The translations under genes and the position numbers were made by a program. A model generated the notes under the pieces. It was given only the letters and a program-made list of their open reading frames with translations. It was not told where the DNA came from and ran no database searches. 64,000 bases of DNA from Palsa-504 sp963756575 (GTDB lineage Bacteria > Actinomycetota > Actinomycetes > Streptosporangiales > Streptosporangiaceae). Positions within the stretch are counted from its first letter, which is position 1, and each line of letters opens with the position of its first letter. Positions 1-7,574 of the stretch are shown one piece after another. The stretch is taken from NCBI GenBank assembly GCA_963756575.1, contig CAVWOM010000012.1:62001-126000 (forward strand), written 5' to 3'.

Positions 1-1
1 G

Positions 2-181
2 CACGCCTACGTGAAGATCCACACCGGTCCCGGCCGCAACACCCAGTCCGACCTGTACTGGAACAAGCACTGGTACATCTGGAACAACACCGGCGACACG
101 GCCATCCTCCGGGACGCCCACGGTCACCAGCTCGACCGGTGCACCTGGACCGGCACCAGCCAGGGCTTCCTCTTCTGCTGA
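2..181 (+). CDS. C-terminal part of a lamin-tail-domain protein (truncated by window start)
   Basis: The open frame runs in from the left edge and ends with TGA at 179-181, giving about 59 residues. It contains VKIHTGPGRN, DLYWNKHWYIWNNTGDTA and LRDAHG, the pattern of the C-terminal half of a lamin tail domain (LTD). This is a small immunoglobulin-like module that actinomycetes often place at the end of secreted proteins. The final Cys of the chain may pair with the Cys in RCTWTG. What lies upstream, and therefore the function of the whole protein, cannot be seen. The family call is good; a role in cell-surface or spore-coat biology would be guesswork. Confidence 0.7.
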   Translation, partial: HAYVKIHTGPGRNTQSDLYWNKHWYIWNNTGDTAILRDAHGHQLDRCTWTGTSQGFLFC

Positions 182-529
182 CCGCACCTTCCCCGCCCAG
201 GGAAAGGTGGCGTTCCTCGGGTCCGGGGGCGGCTGCGCGCTCCCCGGGCCTGCGGTTGCTGCTCCGAGTCCCGGGCCCGCAGGTGACCTCCCGGTCCCCG
301 GTACTCGCGGCAACACGCCCGTGCCTGCCTCCGCGCAAGCCATTTCCTCCGCGCTATTTCATGGCGCAGGGCATCAGTGGGAGGCGGGTCTGGGGCTTCC
401 TGCCGGTAACACGCCGGATGCTGCTATCTGTCAGCGTGGATAATAATCCTCGGGAAACCGAAGGGTCCTGACCGGGAAAGCGCGAGCTGTTCTCGCCATC
501 TGATCATCGAGGCGGTGATCAGCCTCTTT

Positions 530-585
530 GGATCATTGAGTGTCATGGTCCCCCTGATAGGGGGTGCTGTGACACTCAATGATCC
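530..585. repeat. REP-like palindrome, copy 1
   Basis: Perfect 16-bp inverted arms (530-545 and 570-585, core GATCATTGAGTGTCA) enclose a second dyad, CCCCC-TGATA-GGGGG (550-564). A related, partly eroded copy lies at 32156-32197 next to the tRNA array. The rest of the gap 182-626 shows no convincing gene, only a weaker small dyad TGATCATCGAGGCGGTGATCA around 501-521. There is no T-tract, so this looks like a dispersed REP-type element rather than a simple terminator. Confidence 0.75.
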
Positions 586-626
586 GCTTTTGTGAGAGTT
601 GCGAGGTTTCCGCCGAGAGGCTGGCG

Positions 627-1316
627 TCAGCGGATCAGGGCCGGGCGCAGAGCGCGGGCGGTTACGGCGACCCGGGTCGCGCTGGCCGTCATGGCGAGCA
701 CCGTGACCCAGCCCAGCGGGGCCAGGACGAAGATCGCGGCGACGATCAGCGCCAGGTCGAGCGTCGCGAAGCCGAAGCATCCCGCTACCCCGGTCGCAGT
801 GGCCAGCCGGTACTGCCGTCCCAGCGCCGCCACGGCCAGCAGCCCGATGAGCCCGGCCAGGACCACGCCCGCTACCGCCCAGGCCGGCGCCGACGCCATC
901 CATCCCGCCCAGGACCGGCCAGGCCGGCCGGTGAACAGGGCCGCCACCCAGCAGGCGCCGACTACGGGGCCGATCCGCAGCAACCTGCGGGCGGCACGCC
1001 GGGCCGGGTTCACCTGGGCGAAGTCGGCCACAATCGTCTCCGACGGTCCGAACTCGCCTACCGCCGACGCGGCGGCCTCCTCCGCGCCCTGGCCGCTGGA
1101 CACGTAGAACCGGTAGGTCTCGGTCAGCCCGTCGGCCAGTTCCTCGGTAACCGAGGCCGGCAGCCGGGCCGCCAGGGCGGCCAGGTAGCCGCGGATCAGC
1201 CAGGGCACGGTCTCTGGGCCGGCCGCGCCGACCGGGCGTGGCTCTGGGCCCGCCGCGCCGACCGGGCGTGGCTCGGGCTGGGGCGCGCCGGTCAGGCGGG
1301 GGTCGGGCTCGGGCAT
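627..1316 (-). CDS. HAAS-domain membrane protein, PadR partner
   Basis: The 229-residue protein has a Pro-rich N-terminus with a tandem repeat (EPRPVGAAGP twice). A soluble helical segment follows (VPWLIRGYLAALAARLPASV ... AVGEFG, residues about 36-95) that matches the HAAS/permease-prefix fold. About four transmembrane helices come next, near residues 117-220. HAAS-type genes regularly follow padR in actinomycetes and are thought to sense or modulate the regulator. The start overlaps the end of padR by 25 bp, with a GAGGGGAC ribosome site just upstream, which implies translational coupling. The ligand is unknown. Confidence 0.75.
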   Translation of the reverse strand: MPEPDPRLTGAPQPEPRPVGAAGPEPRPVGAAGPETVPWLIRGYLAALAARLPASVTEELADGLTETYRFYVSSGQGAEEAAASAVGEFGPSETIVADFAQVNPARRAARRLLRIGPVVGACWVAALFTGRPGRSWAGWMASAPAWAVAGVVLAGLIGLLAVAALGRQYRLATATGVAGCFGFATLDLALIVAAIFVLAPLGWVTVLAMTASATRVAVTARALRPALIR

Positions 1317-1636
1317 GGTGTCCCCTCGAGCGCGGCGCTCACCGTGGCCGAGAAGTCCCGCCAGTCGGCCCGGCGGCCGGACAGCGCCCGGACCCCGGCC
1401 GGGGTCAGCCGGTACTCGCGCCGCCGCCGCCCGCCCACGACCGACCAGGATCCGGTGATCAGGCCGCCCTGCTCCAGCCGCCGCAGCGCGGGGTAGATCG
1501 TCCCGGTGGGCAGGTCGAGCCGCCCGCCGGTGCTCTGCCGCAGGGTCTCGATCACCGCGTATCCGTGCCGCGGGCCGCCCTCGAGCGCCGCCAGCAGCAT
1601 CGCGTCCAGGTGCCCCTTCAGCTCCTCGGCCCTCAT
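1292..1636 (-). CDS. PadR-family transcriptional regulator
   Basis: About 114 residues. The N-terminal winged helix reads MRAEELKGHLDAMLLAALE ... GYAVIETL, with the recognition region GTIYPALRRLEQGGLI, and the wing sequence is GGRRRREYRLT. This is a short PadR (subfamily 2-like) without a long C-terminal dimerisation domain. I chose the ATG at 1636 over the GTG at 1648 because family members begin at MRxxELKGH. The gene is divergent from 1727-2224 and upstream of the HAAS gene. The start codon sits inside one of two GTAG-N5-CTAC dyads, so autoregulation is likely. Confidence 0.88.
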   Translation of the reverse strand: MRAEELKGHLDAMLLAALEGGPRHGYAVIETLRQSTGGRLDLPTGTIYPALRRLEQGGLITGSWSVVGGRRRREYRLTPAGVRALSGRRADWRDFSATVSAALEGTPCPSPTPA

Positions 1637-1714
1637 AGGTAGCAACACTACATTATGGCTTCCGAGCAGGCAATCTGTCGGCTAAGATGAACCTTATAGG
1701 TAGTAAGGCTACAT
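1635..1714. promoter_or_regulatory. Twin PadR operators in divergent promoter region
   Basis: Two copies of ATAGGTAG-N5-CTACAT, each with a perfect GTAG-N5-CTAC dyad, lie at 1635-1653 and 1696-1714, 61 bp apart. One overlaps the padR start and the other lies just before the ribosome site of the divergent methyltransferase gene. The same half-site over both transcription units suggests that one PadR controls both directions. Confidence 0.7.
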
Positions 1715-1726
1715 ATTGGAGAAGGC

Positions 1727-2224
1727 ATGCTCAGCCTGCTGATCCGCAACATCGTGTTCACCGTCGTGGTGCCGGGCCTCGGCGGCGTCTGGGTCCCGGT
1801 GTGGCTGCTGACCCGCGACGGCGGCACCGCTACCCCCGTCGCCTGGGAAGCGGTCCCGGTCATCGCGGCCGGGGCGGTCCTGTACCTGTGGTGCGCCTGG
1901 AACTTCGCCGCGGTCGGGCGCGGCACCCCGGGCCCGTGGGACGCGCCGCGTCGCGTGGTCGCCCACGGCCCTTACCGCTGGGTGCGCAACCCCATCTACC
2001 TCGCCGCGCTGCTGGTCGTGCTGGGGGAGGCGGGGCTGTTCGGCTCGCCGCGGCTGCTGGCCTACGCGGGCGTGCTGGCGGTGTGCTTCCACCTGTTCGT
2101 GGCCGGGTACGAGGAGCCGGCGCTGCGCCGCCGCTTCGGGTCCGCCTACGTGGCCTACCGGCACGCGGTCCCGCGCTGGATTCCTCGCCGTCCGCACCCG
2201 GCCGGCGGCGAGGTGACCCGGTGA
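1727..2224 (+). CDS. Isoprenylcysteine/phospholipid methyltransferase-family membrane protein
   Basis: The 165-residue integral membrane protein has four or five hydrophobic helices and the ICMT/PEMT signature GPYRWVRNPIYLAAL (about residues 83-97). The C-terminal motif is YEEPALRRRFGSAYVAYRHAVPRWIP. The family transfers a methyl group from SAM to lipid, isoprenoid or small acceptors in the membrane; the bacterial substrates are mostly unknown. The ribosome site GGAGAAGG lies 1716-1723, upstream of the ATG. The gene is coupled to the next one by a GTGA overlap and is probably repressed by the divergent PadR. Confidence 0.82.
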   Translation: MLSLLIRNIVFTVVVPGLGGVWVPVWLLTRDGGTATPVAWEAVPVIAAGAVLYLWCAWNFAAVGRGTPGPWDAPRRVVAHGPYRWVRNPIYLAALLVVLGEAGLFGSPRLLAYAGVLAVCFHLFVAGYEEPALRRRFGSAYVAYRHAVPRWIPRRPHPAGGEVTR

Positions 2225-2844
2225 GCCGCGACCCGGTGACTCCGGGCGCGCGGGCGCTAACCTGGCCGGCCCGCCTGCGGGCCCCGGCCCGTCCCGCCCG
2301 CCCGGCCGCCGGCGCCCGGCTCCGGCGCGGCAGCCTGGCGGTGCTGGCGCTGACCGTGCTGGAGTACGGGCTGGGCGTTTACGTCAACCTGTACGTCCGC
2401 GTCCCGGCGGCCGACCATGGCGGCGACCTCGGGCGCGCGGTCGCGAACGGCCCGGCCGTGCTCAGCGTGCACGCCGTGACCGGGCTGCTGCTCGGGCTCG
2501 CGGCCCTCGGCGTGCTCATCCAGGCCGTCCTGGGCCGCCACCCGGGCGCCATCGCCGCGTCGGTCCTCGGCCTGTTCGCGCTGGCCTTCGCCGACGTGGC
2601 CGGGACCAGCTACACCAGCAGCGGCGACGCCGCCGACTCGATGGGAATGGCGGTCCTCACCGGCGCCGCGCTGCTGTCCTACGCGGCCATCCTCTACCTG
2701 CTCCGCCGCCCGCCGCGCGAGAGCCCGCCGCGCGAGAGCCCGCCGCGCGGAGGCCGCCGCGCGGGGCAGCCGCGTGAAGGGCAGCCCGGCGAGGGGCCGC
2801 CCTACGAGGGCGGCACGACCGGGGCCGGGAAGTCCCGGGTCTGA
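2221..2844 (+). CDS. Four-helix membrane protein of unknown function
   Basis: About 207 residues. The GTG start overlaps the previous stop (GTGA), so it is translated with the methyltransferase. After an Arg/Ala/Pro-rich leader come four membrane segments: AVLALTVLEYGLGVYVNLYV, VTGLLLGLAALGVLIQAVL, IAASVLGLFALAFADVAG and MGMAVLTGAALLSYAAILYL. The tail is charged and repetitive (RESPPRESPPRGG). No catalytic motif is visible. The last 43 bp overlap the convergent gene at 2802-3212. It may be a partner of the methyltransferase or a redox/heme-type membrane protein; I do not assign a function. Confidence 0.7.
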   Translation: MSRDPVTPGARALTWPARLRAPARPARPAAGARLRRGSLAVLALTVLEYGLGVYVNLYVRVPAADHGGDLGRAVANGPAVLSVHAVTGLLLGLAALGVLIQAVLGRHPGAIAASVLGLFALAFADVAGTSYTSSGDAADSMGMAVLTGAALLSYAAILYLLRRPPRESPPRESPPRGGRRAGQPREGQPGEGPPYEGGTTGAGKSRV

Positions 2845-3212
2845 TGGGCGGGCGACGGCTGCGTCAGCATTCCGGCCGTGCCCTCGGCGACCAGGCGGCG
2901 CCAGCCCGTCTGCCAGTCCGGCAGGTCCGGGCTCTCCTGCTCCCAGTCGACGAACGTCGCCTCGTCGCAGAACTGGTCCAGGTGCGACACGATGCTGCGG
3001 TGCGGCTCGGTGCCCACGTAGGTACGCAGCCGCCGCTTGTCCTGCCAGGCGGTCACGGTCCACCAGGCGTTATTCGCGTCGGCCAGCGCGTCCGTGCCGA
3101 GGTTGCCCTCCGCCTTCTGGGCCTGCTCGATCGCGGCGACCGCGTCGGCGAAGAACTCGTCGGTCAGTCCCGGGTCCTTCAGCCGGAGCCGGGTGAAGAC
3201 GATAACGGGCAT
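2802..3212 (-). CDS. Antibiotic-biosynthesis-monooxygenase-like (dimeric alpha/beta barrel) protein
   Basis: The protein is about 136 residues from the ATG at 3212, which is preceded by AAGGGGAGC. It reads MPVIVFTRLRLKDPGL ... NAWWTVTAWQDKRRLRTYVGTEPHRSIVSHLDQFCDEATFVDW. The alternation of strand and helix and the central WWTVTAW strand fit the ABM/DUF3291-like ferredoxin fold. Such proteins act as small monooxygenases, heme-degrading enzymes or detoxifying proteins; no specific residue here picks one. It is convergent with the membrane-protein gene, and the two 3' ends overlap. Confidence 0.6.
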   Translation of the reverse strand: MPVIVFTRLRLKDPGLTDEFFADAVAAIEQAQKAEGNLGTDALADANNAWWTVTAWQDKRRLRTYVGTEPHRSIVSHLDQFCDEATFVDWEQESPDLPDWQTGWRRLVAEGTAGMLTQPSPAHQTRDFPAPVVPPS

Positions 3213-3404
3213 GACGAGCTCCCCTTGGTCTTCCCGTGACGGTTTTCCCACGTTACGCACCACGTGTACACCGCCGCCCCGACGCGCCGCAACGATTACC
3301 TGAACCGGCGCCGGTCCGGGCTCGTTTGAGCGATAGGGGACCGAAACACATCCGGGGGCGTTGACGGCGAAGGGGCGCCCCGAAAGCCGTCACAAGGGAG
3401 CAAC

Positions 3405-3956
3405 ATGGTGAAGAACTGGATGGCCGCTGCCGCATGCGCGGCGGGCATCGCGCTGGCCGCGTCCGCGTGCTCGAGCGGTTCGAGCACGAGCACGGGCACC
3501 GCCGCCAGCACGCCGGCTTCGTCGGCGCGGCCAGGCCCAGGTGAGCAGCCCGGCGGCGGCCGCCTCGACGCCCGCCAGCAGCGCCGCCGCCGTGACCGTC
3601 GACCTGAAGTCCATCACCGGGATCGAGGGGCAGGCCCTGGTGGACGGCCAGGGCCGCGCGCTGTACCTGTGGGAAGCCGACAAGGGCGGCATGTCCACGT
3701 GCACCGGTCCGTGCGCCGCCGCCTGGCCGCCGGTCACCGTGAGCGGCATGGCCCAGGCGGGCAGCGGCGTCAGCAAGAACCTGCTCGGCACGGCCAAGCG
3801 GGCGGACGGGACCGAGCAGGTGACCTACAACGGCCACCCGCTGTACTACTTCGCCGGCGACGCCGGCCCGGCATGGCCAGGGGGCAGGGCTCCGATGACT
3901 TCGGGGCCGAGTGGTACGTGCTGAACGCCAAGGGATCGAAGATCGACAACGACTGA
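3405..3956 (+). CDS. Secreted-repeat (COG4315-type) lipoprotein, interrupted by two compensating frameshifts
   Basis: The ATG at 3405 follows AAGGGAGCA and opens a lipoprotein signal, GIALAASACSSGSSTST (lipobox before Cys). Around 3530 the reading frame moves by one base. It then encodes the core VDLKSITGIEGQALVDGQGR-ALYLWEADKGG, CTGPCAAAWPPV and YNGHPLYYFAGDAG, the pattern of the secreted repeat of unknown function (Lipoprotein_15). Near 3865 the frame moves back to give GSDDFGAEWYVLNAKGSKIDND. One extra and one missing base restore a full-length gene, so assembly errors are as likely as a pseudogene. Family members are surface lipoproteins of unknown, possibly redox-related, role. Confidence 0.65.
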   Translation: MVKNWMAAAACAAGIALAASACSSGSSTSTGTAASTPASSARPGPGEQPGGGRLDARQQRRRRDRRPEVHHRDRGAGPGGRPGPRAVPVGSRQGRHVHVHRSVRRRLAAGHRERHGPGGQRRQQEPARHGQAGGRDRAGDLQRPPAVLLRRRRRPGMARGQGSDDFGAEWYVLNAKGSKIDND

Positions 3957-3967
3957 ACGAGGGTGAC

Positions 3968-4004
3968 CGAACGGCCGCCGGGCGATGAGCCCGGCGGCCG
4001 TTCG
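3968..4004. terminator. Strong hairpin between convergent genes
   Basis: Perfect 16-bp arms (3968-3983, 3989-4004; CGAACGGCCGCCGGGC) with a GATGA loop lie between two converging genes. No T-tract follows, as is usual for actinomycete terminators. It probably serves both genes. Confidence 0.8.
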
Positions 4005-4013
4005 GGGGATGGA

Positions 4014-5417
4014 CTACTGGTAGGGCAGGAAGCAGATCCCGGACAGGTTCTGCACGCCGCCGCACATCTGGCTGCCGTCCAGGTTGTCGCTGGCGATCCA
4101 CAGGCCGGCCCCGGTGAGCAGCATGTCGTCAGCGCCCAGGCCGCGGTCGCGGCTGTAGTAGCCGGCCGAGCCGTCCTGGTTCACGAACAGGCTGCCGTTG
4201 GCCGGGTCCAGGCCCTCCAGGCCGGGCGCGTTGTAGCCGTCCGGGCCGAGGCCGTCGCAGCCGTTGGTGTTGGTGGAGAACCGCTCGTGGCCGCCGAAGT
4301 AAGCGCCGCTGGCATCGGCGGCGGTGGAGTACAGCGAGTCGCAGCCGGTGTAGTTCACCCACTTGTGCAGAACGGCGGACTGGGCGGCCGGGAACGCGGC
4401 CGCCGCGTCGCATAGCCCGGTCCACGGGCCGTTCCCCGGGTTCTGGGCGAACGGGTGGTAGCCGGTGGTGGCGACGTAGACCGTCTGGTCATCCGGGGAC
4501 CAGGACGCGGCCTGCAGGTAGAACGGCTCGACGGTGGCGCACTGGTAGGGGTAGGACGAGTCGCTGCCGTCGAACTCCGGTGAGGTCCACCCGGTGACGG
4601 CGGCCGCGGAGCCGCCCACGTTCAGCATGAAGATCTGCTCCCGCTGCTGGCCGCCGACCGAGGTGAAGTCGCCTTCCACCAGGTCCAGCGTGCCGCCGTG
4701 GCTGAGCTGCTGGTTGTACACCTGCGTGCTGTTGGCTGACACGCCCGGGTACTGGTAGCTGCCCGAGATGTTCAGGTGCAGGAAGCCGTCGCTCTTGCCG
4801 GTGGCCGGGCTCAGGCTGGCCATGTACGGGTCGGCGGTGTCGCCGTTGATGCCGGTGAAGTTGCCGCCGACCAGCAGGTGGTGGCCGGCCGCGGCGATGG
4901 TCTGCACCGCGCCCGAGGCCTTGCTGGCGAACGTGCTGACCACGTTGCCCGTGCTGGTGTCGATCTCGGCGATGTTCTGCACCGCGGTGCCGTTGACCGA
5001 GGTGAACTTACCGCCGATGTAGGCGTCGGCGCAGTTGCCGTTGGCGAACGCGATCGTGTTGACCGTGGCGCTGACGTTGGAGGTGGTGCCGTAGGTGCCG
5101 ACGACGTTGGGCGCCCAGCTCGTCACCGTGTAGGGCGCGGTCGCGCTGAAGCTGAATACGTTATTGCGGGTGTAGCTGGTGCTGCCCTTCACGATGGTGG
5201 TGAAGGTGCCCACGGCGTACATGGTGTTACCGCACTGGACGAGCTGACGGATCTGCTCGGTCGGCGTGTCGGTCGCCTTCAGGTGCGGCGTATTGCTGGC
5301 CGGCGTGGCCGCCACCACGCCGCCGGGTGGCTGTTCGCCCGACGCCGCCTGCGCGGCCGGGACGGCGAACGCGATCAGGCCCGCCGCCGCGGCTACGGTA
5401 ATCAGATATTTCCGCAC
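4014..5417 (-). CDS. Secreted beta-propeller-like protein A of the polysaccharide locus
   Basis: About 467 residues. The GTG at 5417 has AAGGAG just upstream and opens a Sec signal (VRKYLITVAAAAGLIAFAVPAAQAA). The mature protein has repeated short motifs of a propeller-like type: MYAVGTFTTI, AYIGGKFTSVNG, LLVGGNFTGING, LDLVEGDFTSVGG and VYVATTGYH. It ends RGLGADDMLLTGAGLWIASDNLDG ... GICFLPYQ with paired cysteines. It is clearly paralogous to 18688-20031 across its whole length, and the two genes bracket the exopolysaccharide genes. A glycan-binding or surface-adhesive role is my inference; no catalytic residues are recognisable. Confidence 0.7.
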   Translation of the reverse strand: MRKYLITVAAAAGLIAFAVPAAQAASGEQPPGGVVAATPASNTPHLKATDTPTEQIRQLVQCGNTMYAVGTFTTIVKGSTSYTRNNVFSFSATAPYTVTSWAPNVVGTYGTTSNVSATVNTIAFANGNCADAYIGGKFTSVNGTAVQNIAEIDTSTGNVVSTFASKASGAVQTIAAAGHHLLVGGNFTGINGDTADPYMASLSPATGKSDGFLHLNISGSYQYPGVSANSTQVYNQQLSHGGTLDLVEGDFTSVGGQQREQIFMLNVGGSAAAVTGWTSPEFDGSDSSYPYQCATVEPFYLQAASWSPDDQTVYVATTGYHPFAQNPGNGPWTGLCDAAAAFPAAQSAVLHKWVNYTGCDSLYSTAADASGAYFGGHERFSTNTNGCDGLGPDGYNAPGLEGLDPANGSLFVNQDGSAGYYSRDRGLGADDMLLTGAGLWIASDNLDGSQMCGGVQNLSGICFLPYQ

Positions 5418-5953
5418 ATTCTTCTCCTTGTCAGCCAGGTCCCCCCAAGCCGGAACCGGCAACTCGCTGCCAGGCAGCCCACACGTGGTTAGTGCGACCA
5501 GAAAGACGCAGAATCCCCAAAAAGGTTGATGGCTGCTCAATCCCCCCGGAAGCAACATCCCACCCACTGATCGCCAAGACTAAATCAACCGGTGCATCCT
5601 GGCGAGGGGTCACGCGGCGTATGTCCCATTCGGAGACCCTCACCGCCCCGGGCCAGCCCTTTTCACACCGGAAACCGCCACCGGGCGGCCATCCCATATC
5701 AACGCCTATATAGGCTTTTAACTGGACTTTAACCCCGGAAAATCATGGCCTGGCGAGCGTCCGGCCGGCACCGGTTGCCATTGGGTTGCACTTTCGCCCG
5801 ATGGGTTGTAATGCGCCGTGATTGGTCACAAAGTGTAACTAGCATGACTATGACTTCATCGAAGTGACTTGCGAAACATCAGATAAGTGCTTTCGCCCCG
5901 CGGGCAATTCGGGGCGGCGTCGGCCGCCAGGCCGGACGGAGGGGGGCGGGCCT
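5418..5953. promoter_or_regulatory. Long intergenic region with divergent promoters of the polysaccharide locus
   Basis: No gene is convincing in these 536 bp. The left part is the leader of the secreted propeller gene. The right part is AT-richer than its surroundings (TATATAGGCTTTTAACTGG near 5708). It contains a direct repeat, TTGGGTTG and ATGGGTTG, about 22 bp apart near 5783-5806, followed by TTGTAAT and a candidate start region before the Wzz-like gene. This is probably where the main polysaccharide operon is switched on; the sites are suggestive only. Confidence 0.4.
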
Positions 5954-7570
5954 GTGACGAGCTATACCTCGGGGCCGGAGGATCTGCAGCTGGCCGACTA
6001 CCTGGGCGTGCTGCGCCGCCGCTGGTGGATCGTCCTGCTGGTGGCCGTCATCGGCACGGCCGGCGGCATCGGCTACGTCAAGACGGCGCACAAGACCTAC
6101 GCCGCCACCGCGTCGGTCTACGTGGCCGCGACGGCCGGGACCGCTAACCAGGTATCGGGCGGCCGCACGACCGGCGCGGTCAGCCTCGACACCCAGGCGC
6201 AGGTCGTGCAGTCCGCGACGGTGGCGCAGGCGGCGGCCAAGCTGATGCACAGTACCGAGACGGTTTCGCAGCTGGTCAGCCGGGTGAGCGTGGCCGTGCC
6301 AGCCAACTCCCAGGTGCTGTCGATCAGCTGCCAGGCCTCGTCCGCCGACGGCGCCGCGACCTGTGCGCAGTCGTTCGCCCAGGCTTACCTGGATTACAGC
6401 ACCGCCAGCACCACGGCCTCGGTCAAGAGCCAGCTCGCCGCGCTGCAATCCAGGATCTCCGCGCTGCAGGGGACCTCGGCCAAGCTGACCGTCGAGGTGG
6501 CCAGCCTGCCGGCCAACTCCGCCCAGCGGGCGGCGGCGCAGGAACAGCTGAGCTCGGATCACAGCCAGCTCGACTCGCTGAACAGCCAGTTCGCCCAGCT
6601 GACCTCGGCCCTGGCCAACCCGTCGGGCGGGTCGATCATCAGCGCCGCGGTGGCGCCGCGGAGCCCGTCCAGCCCGAAGACGACGCTCATCGTGCCCAGC
6701 GGCCTGCTGGTCGGCCTGCTGGCCGGGCTGATGCTCGCGTTCGCCGCCGATCGCCGGGACCGGCGGATCCGCCGCCCGCAGGACGTGACCCGGGCCGACG
6801 TGCCCGTGCTGCTGAGCCTGCCGCTGAAGAAGCCCCGGCCGGAGCTGGCGATCGCGGCGCCTCGCTCGCCCGCCGGCCGGGACTTCGCCGAGCTGGCGCA
6901 CGTGCTCACCGGCTCGCTGGGGGCCGGCAACCACGTCGTCATGGTGACCGGGGCCACGTCCGGGTCCGGCGTCGGCCTGGTCGCGGCCAACCTCGCCGTG
7001 GCCCTGTCCCGCAACCAGCCCGACGTCACGCTGATCTGCGCCAACCTGGACGGCTCGGTGATCCCCGGCCTGACGGCGCTGCCGCCGGGCCCGGGTCTCA
7101 CCGAAGTGCTGGCCGGCGACCTGCCGGCCGCCGAGGCGAGGCAGCGGCCGGCCGCGGCGCCGCGGCTGCGGGTGATCACGCCGGGGGCCGCGGCCGGGCC
7201 CGAGGCCGAGGACCTGCCGCTCGACGCCGTGGAGCGGCTGCTCGATCAGCTGCGCCGGACGTCGCGGTGGATCCTCATCGAGGCGCCCGCGGTCGCGTCG
7301 GGTCCCGACGTCTACACCCTCGCGCACCTCGCCGACACGGCCATCCTGGTGACCGAGGTGCGGCGGGTCCGCACCGGCCAGCTGCGCGACCGCGCCCAGC
7401 AGCTGGAGAAGATGGGCGTGCCGGTGCTCGGCACCGTGCTCCTGCCGCCGCCCCAGCCGCCCTCGCCGGACGCCGCCGTCCCCGCCCTGGAGCACACCGC
7501 CCCGCTGGCCCTGGGCGCCGGGGACCGCGCCGAGGCCGAAGAGGCGCCGGCCTCGCTGCGCCGGGGCTGA
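5954..7570 (+). CDS. Wzz/Wzc-like chain-length and co-polymerase protein with degenerate tyrosine-kinase domain
   Basis: About 538 residues from the GTG at 5954 (GGAGGGGGGCGGG upstream). The N-terminal Wzz domain is DLQLADYLGVLRRRWWIVLL, with membrane helix 1 at about residues 22-42. An extracytoplasmic coiled-coil region follows (LAALQSRISALQG). Helix 2 is LIVPSGLLVGLLAGLMLAF, then a cytoplasmic P-loop-type domain. The Walker A position reads GATSGSGVGLVAANLA and lacks the Lys-Ser/Thr of true BY-kinases. The Walker B/A' region is RWILIEAPAV, and there is no Tyr-rich tail. It probably controls polymer length without kinase activity. It leads an operon of overlapping genes to 15020. Confidence 0.8.
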   Translation: MTSYTSGPEDLQLADYLGVLRRRWWIVLLVAVIGTAGGIGYVKTAHKTYAATASVYVAATAGTANQVSGGRTTGAVSLDTQAQVVQSATVAQAAAKLMHSTETVSQLVSRVSVAVPANSQVLSISCQASSADGAATCAQSFAQAYLDYSTASTTASVKSQLAALQSRISALQGTSAKLTVEVASLPANSAQRAAAQEQLSSDHSQLDSLNSQFAQLTSALANPSGGSIISAAVAPRSPSSPKTTLIVPSGLLVGLLAGLMLAFAADRRDRRIRRPQDVTRADVPVLLSLPLKKPRPELAIAAPRSPAGRDFAELAHVLTGSLGAGNHVVMVTGATSGSGVGLVAANLAVALSRNQPDVTLICANLDGSVIPGLTALPPGPGLTEVLAGDLPAAEARQRPAAAPRLRVITPGAAAGPEAEDLPLDAVERLLDQLRRTSRWILIEAPAVASGPDVYTLAHLADTAILVTEVRRVRTGQLRDRAQQLEKMGVPVLGTVLLPPPQPPSPDAAVPALEHTAPLALGAGDRAEAEEAPASLRRG

Positions 7571-7574
7571 GCCG

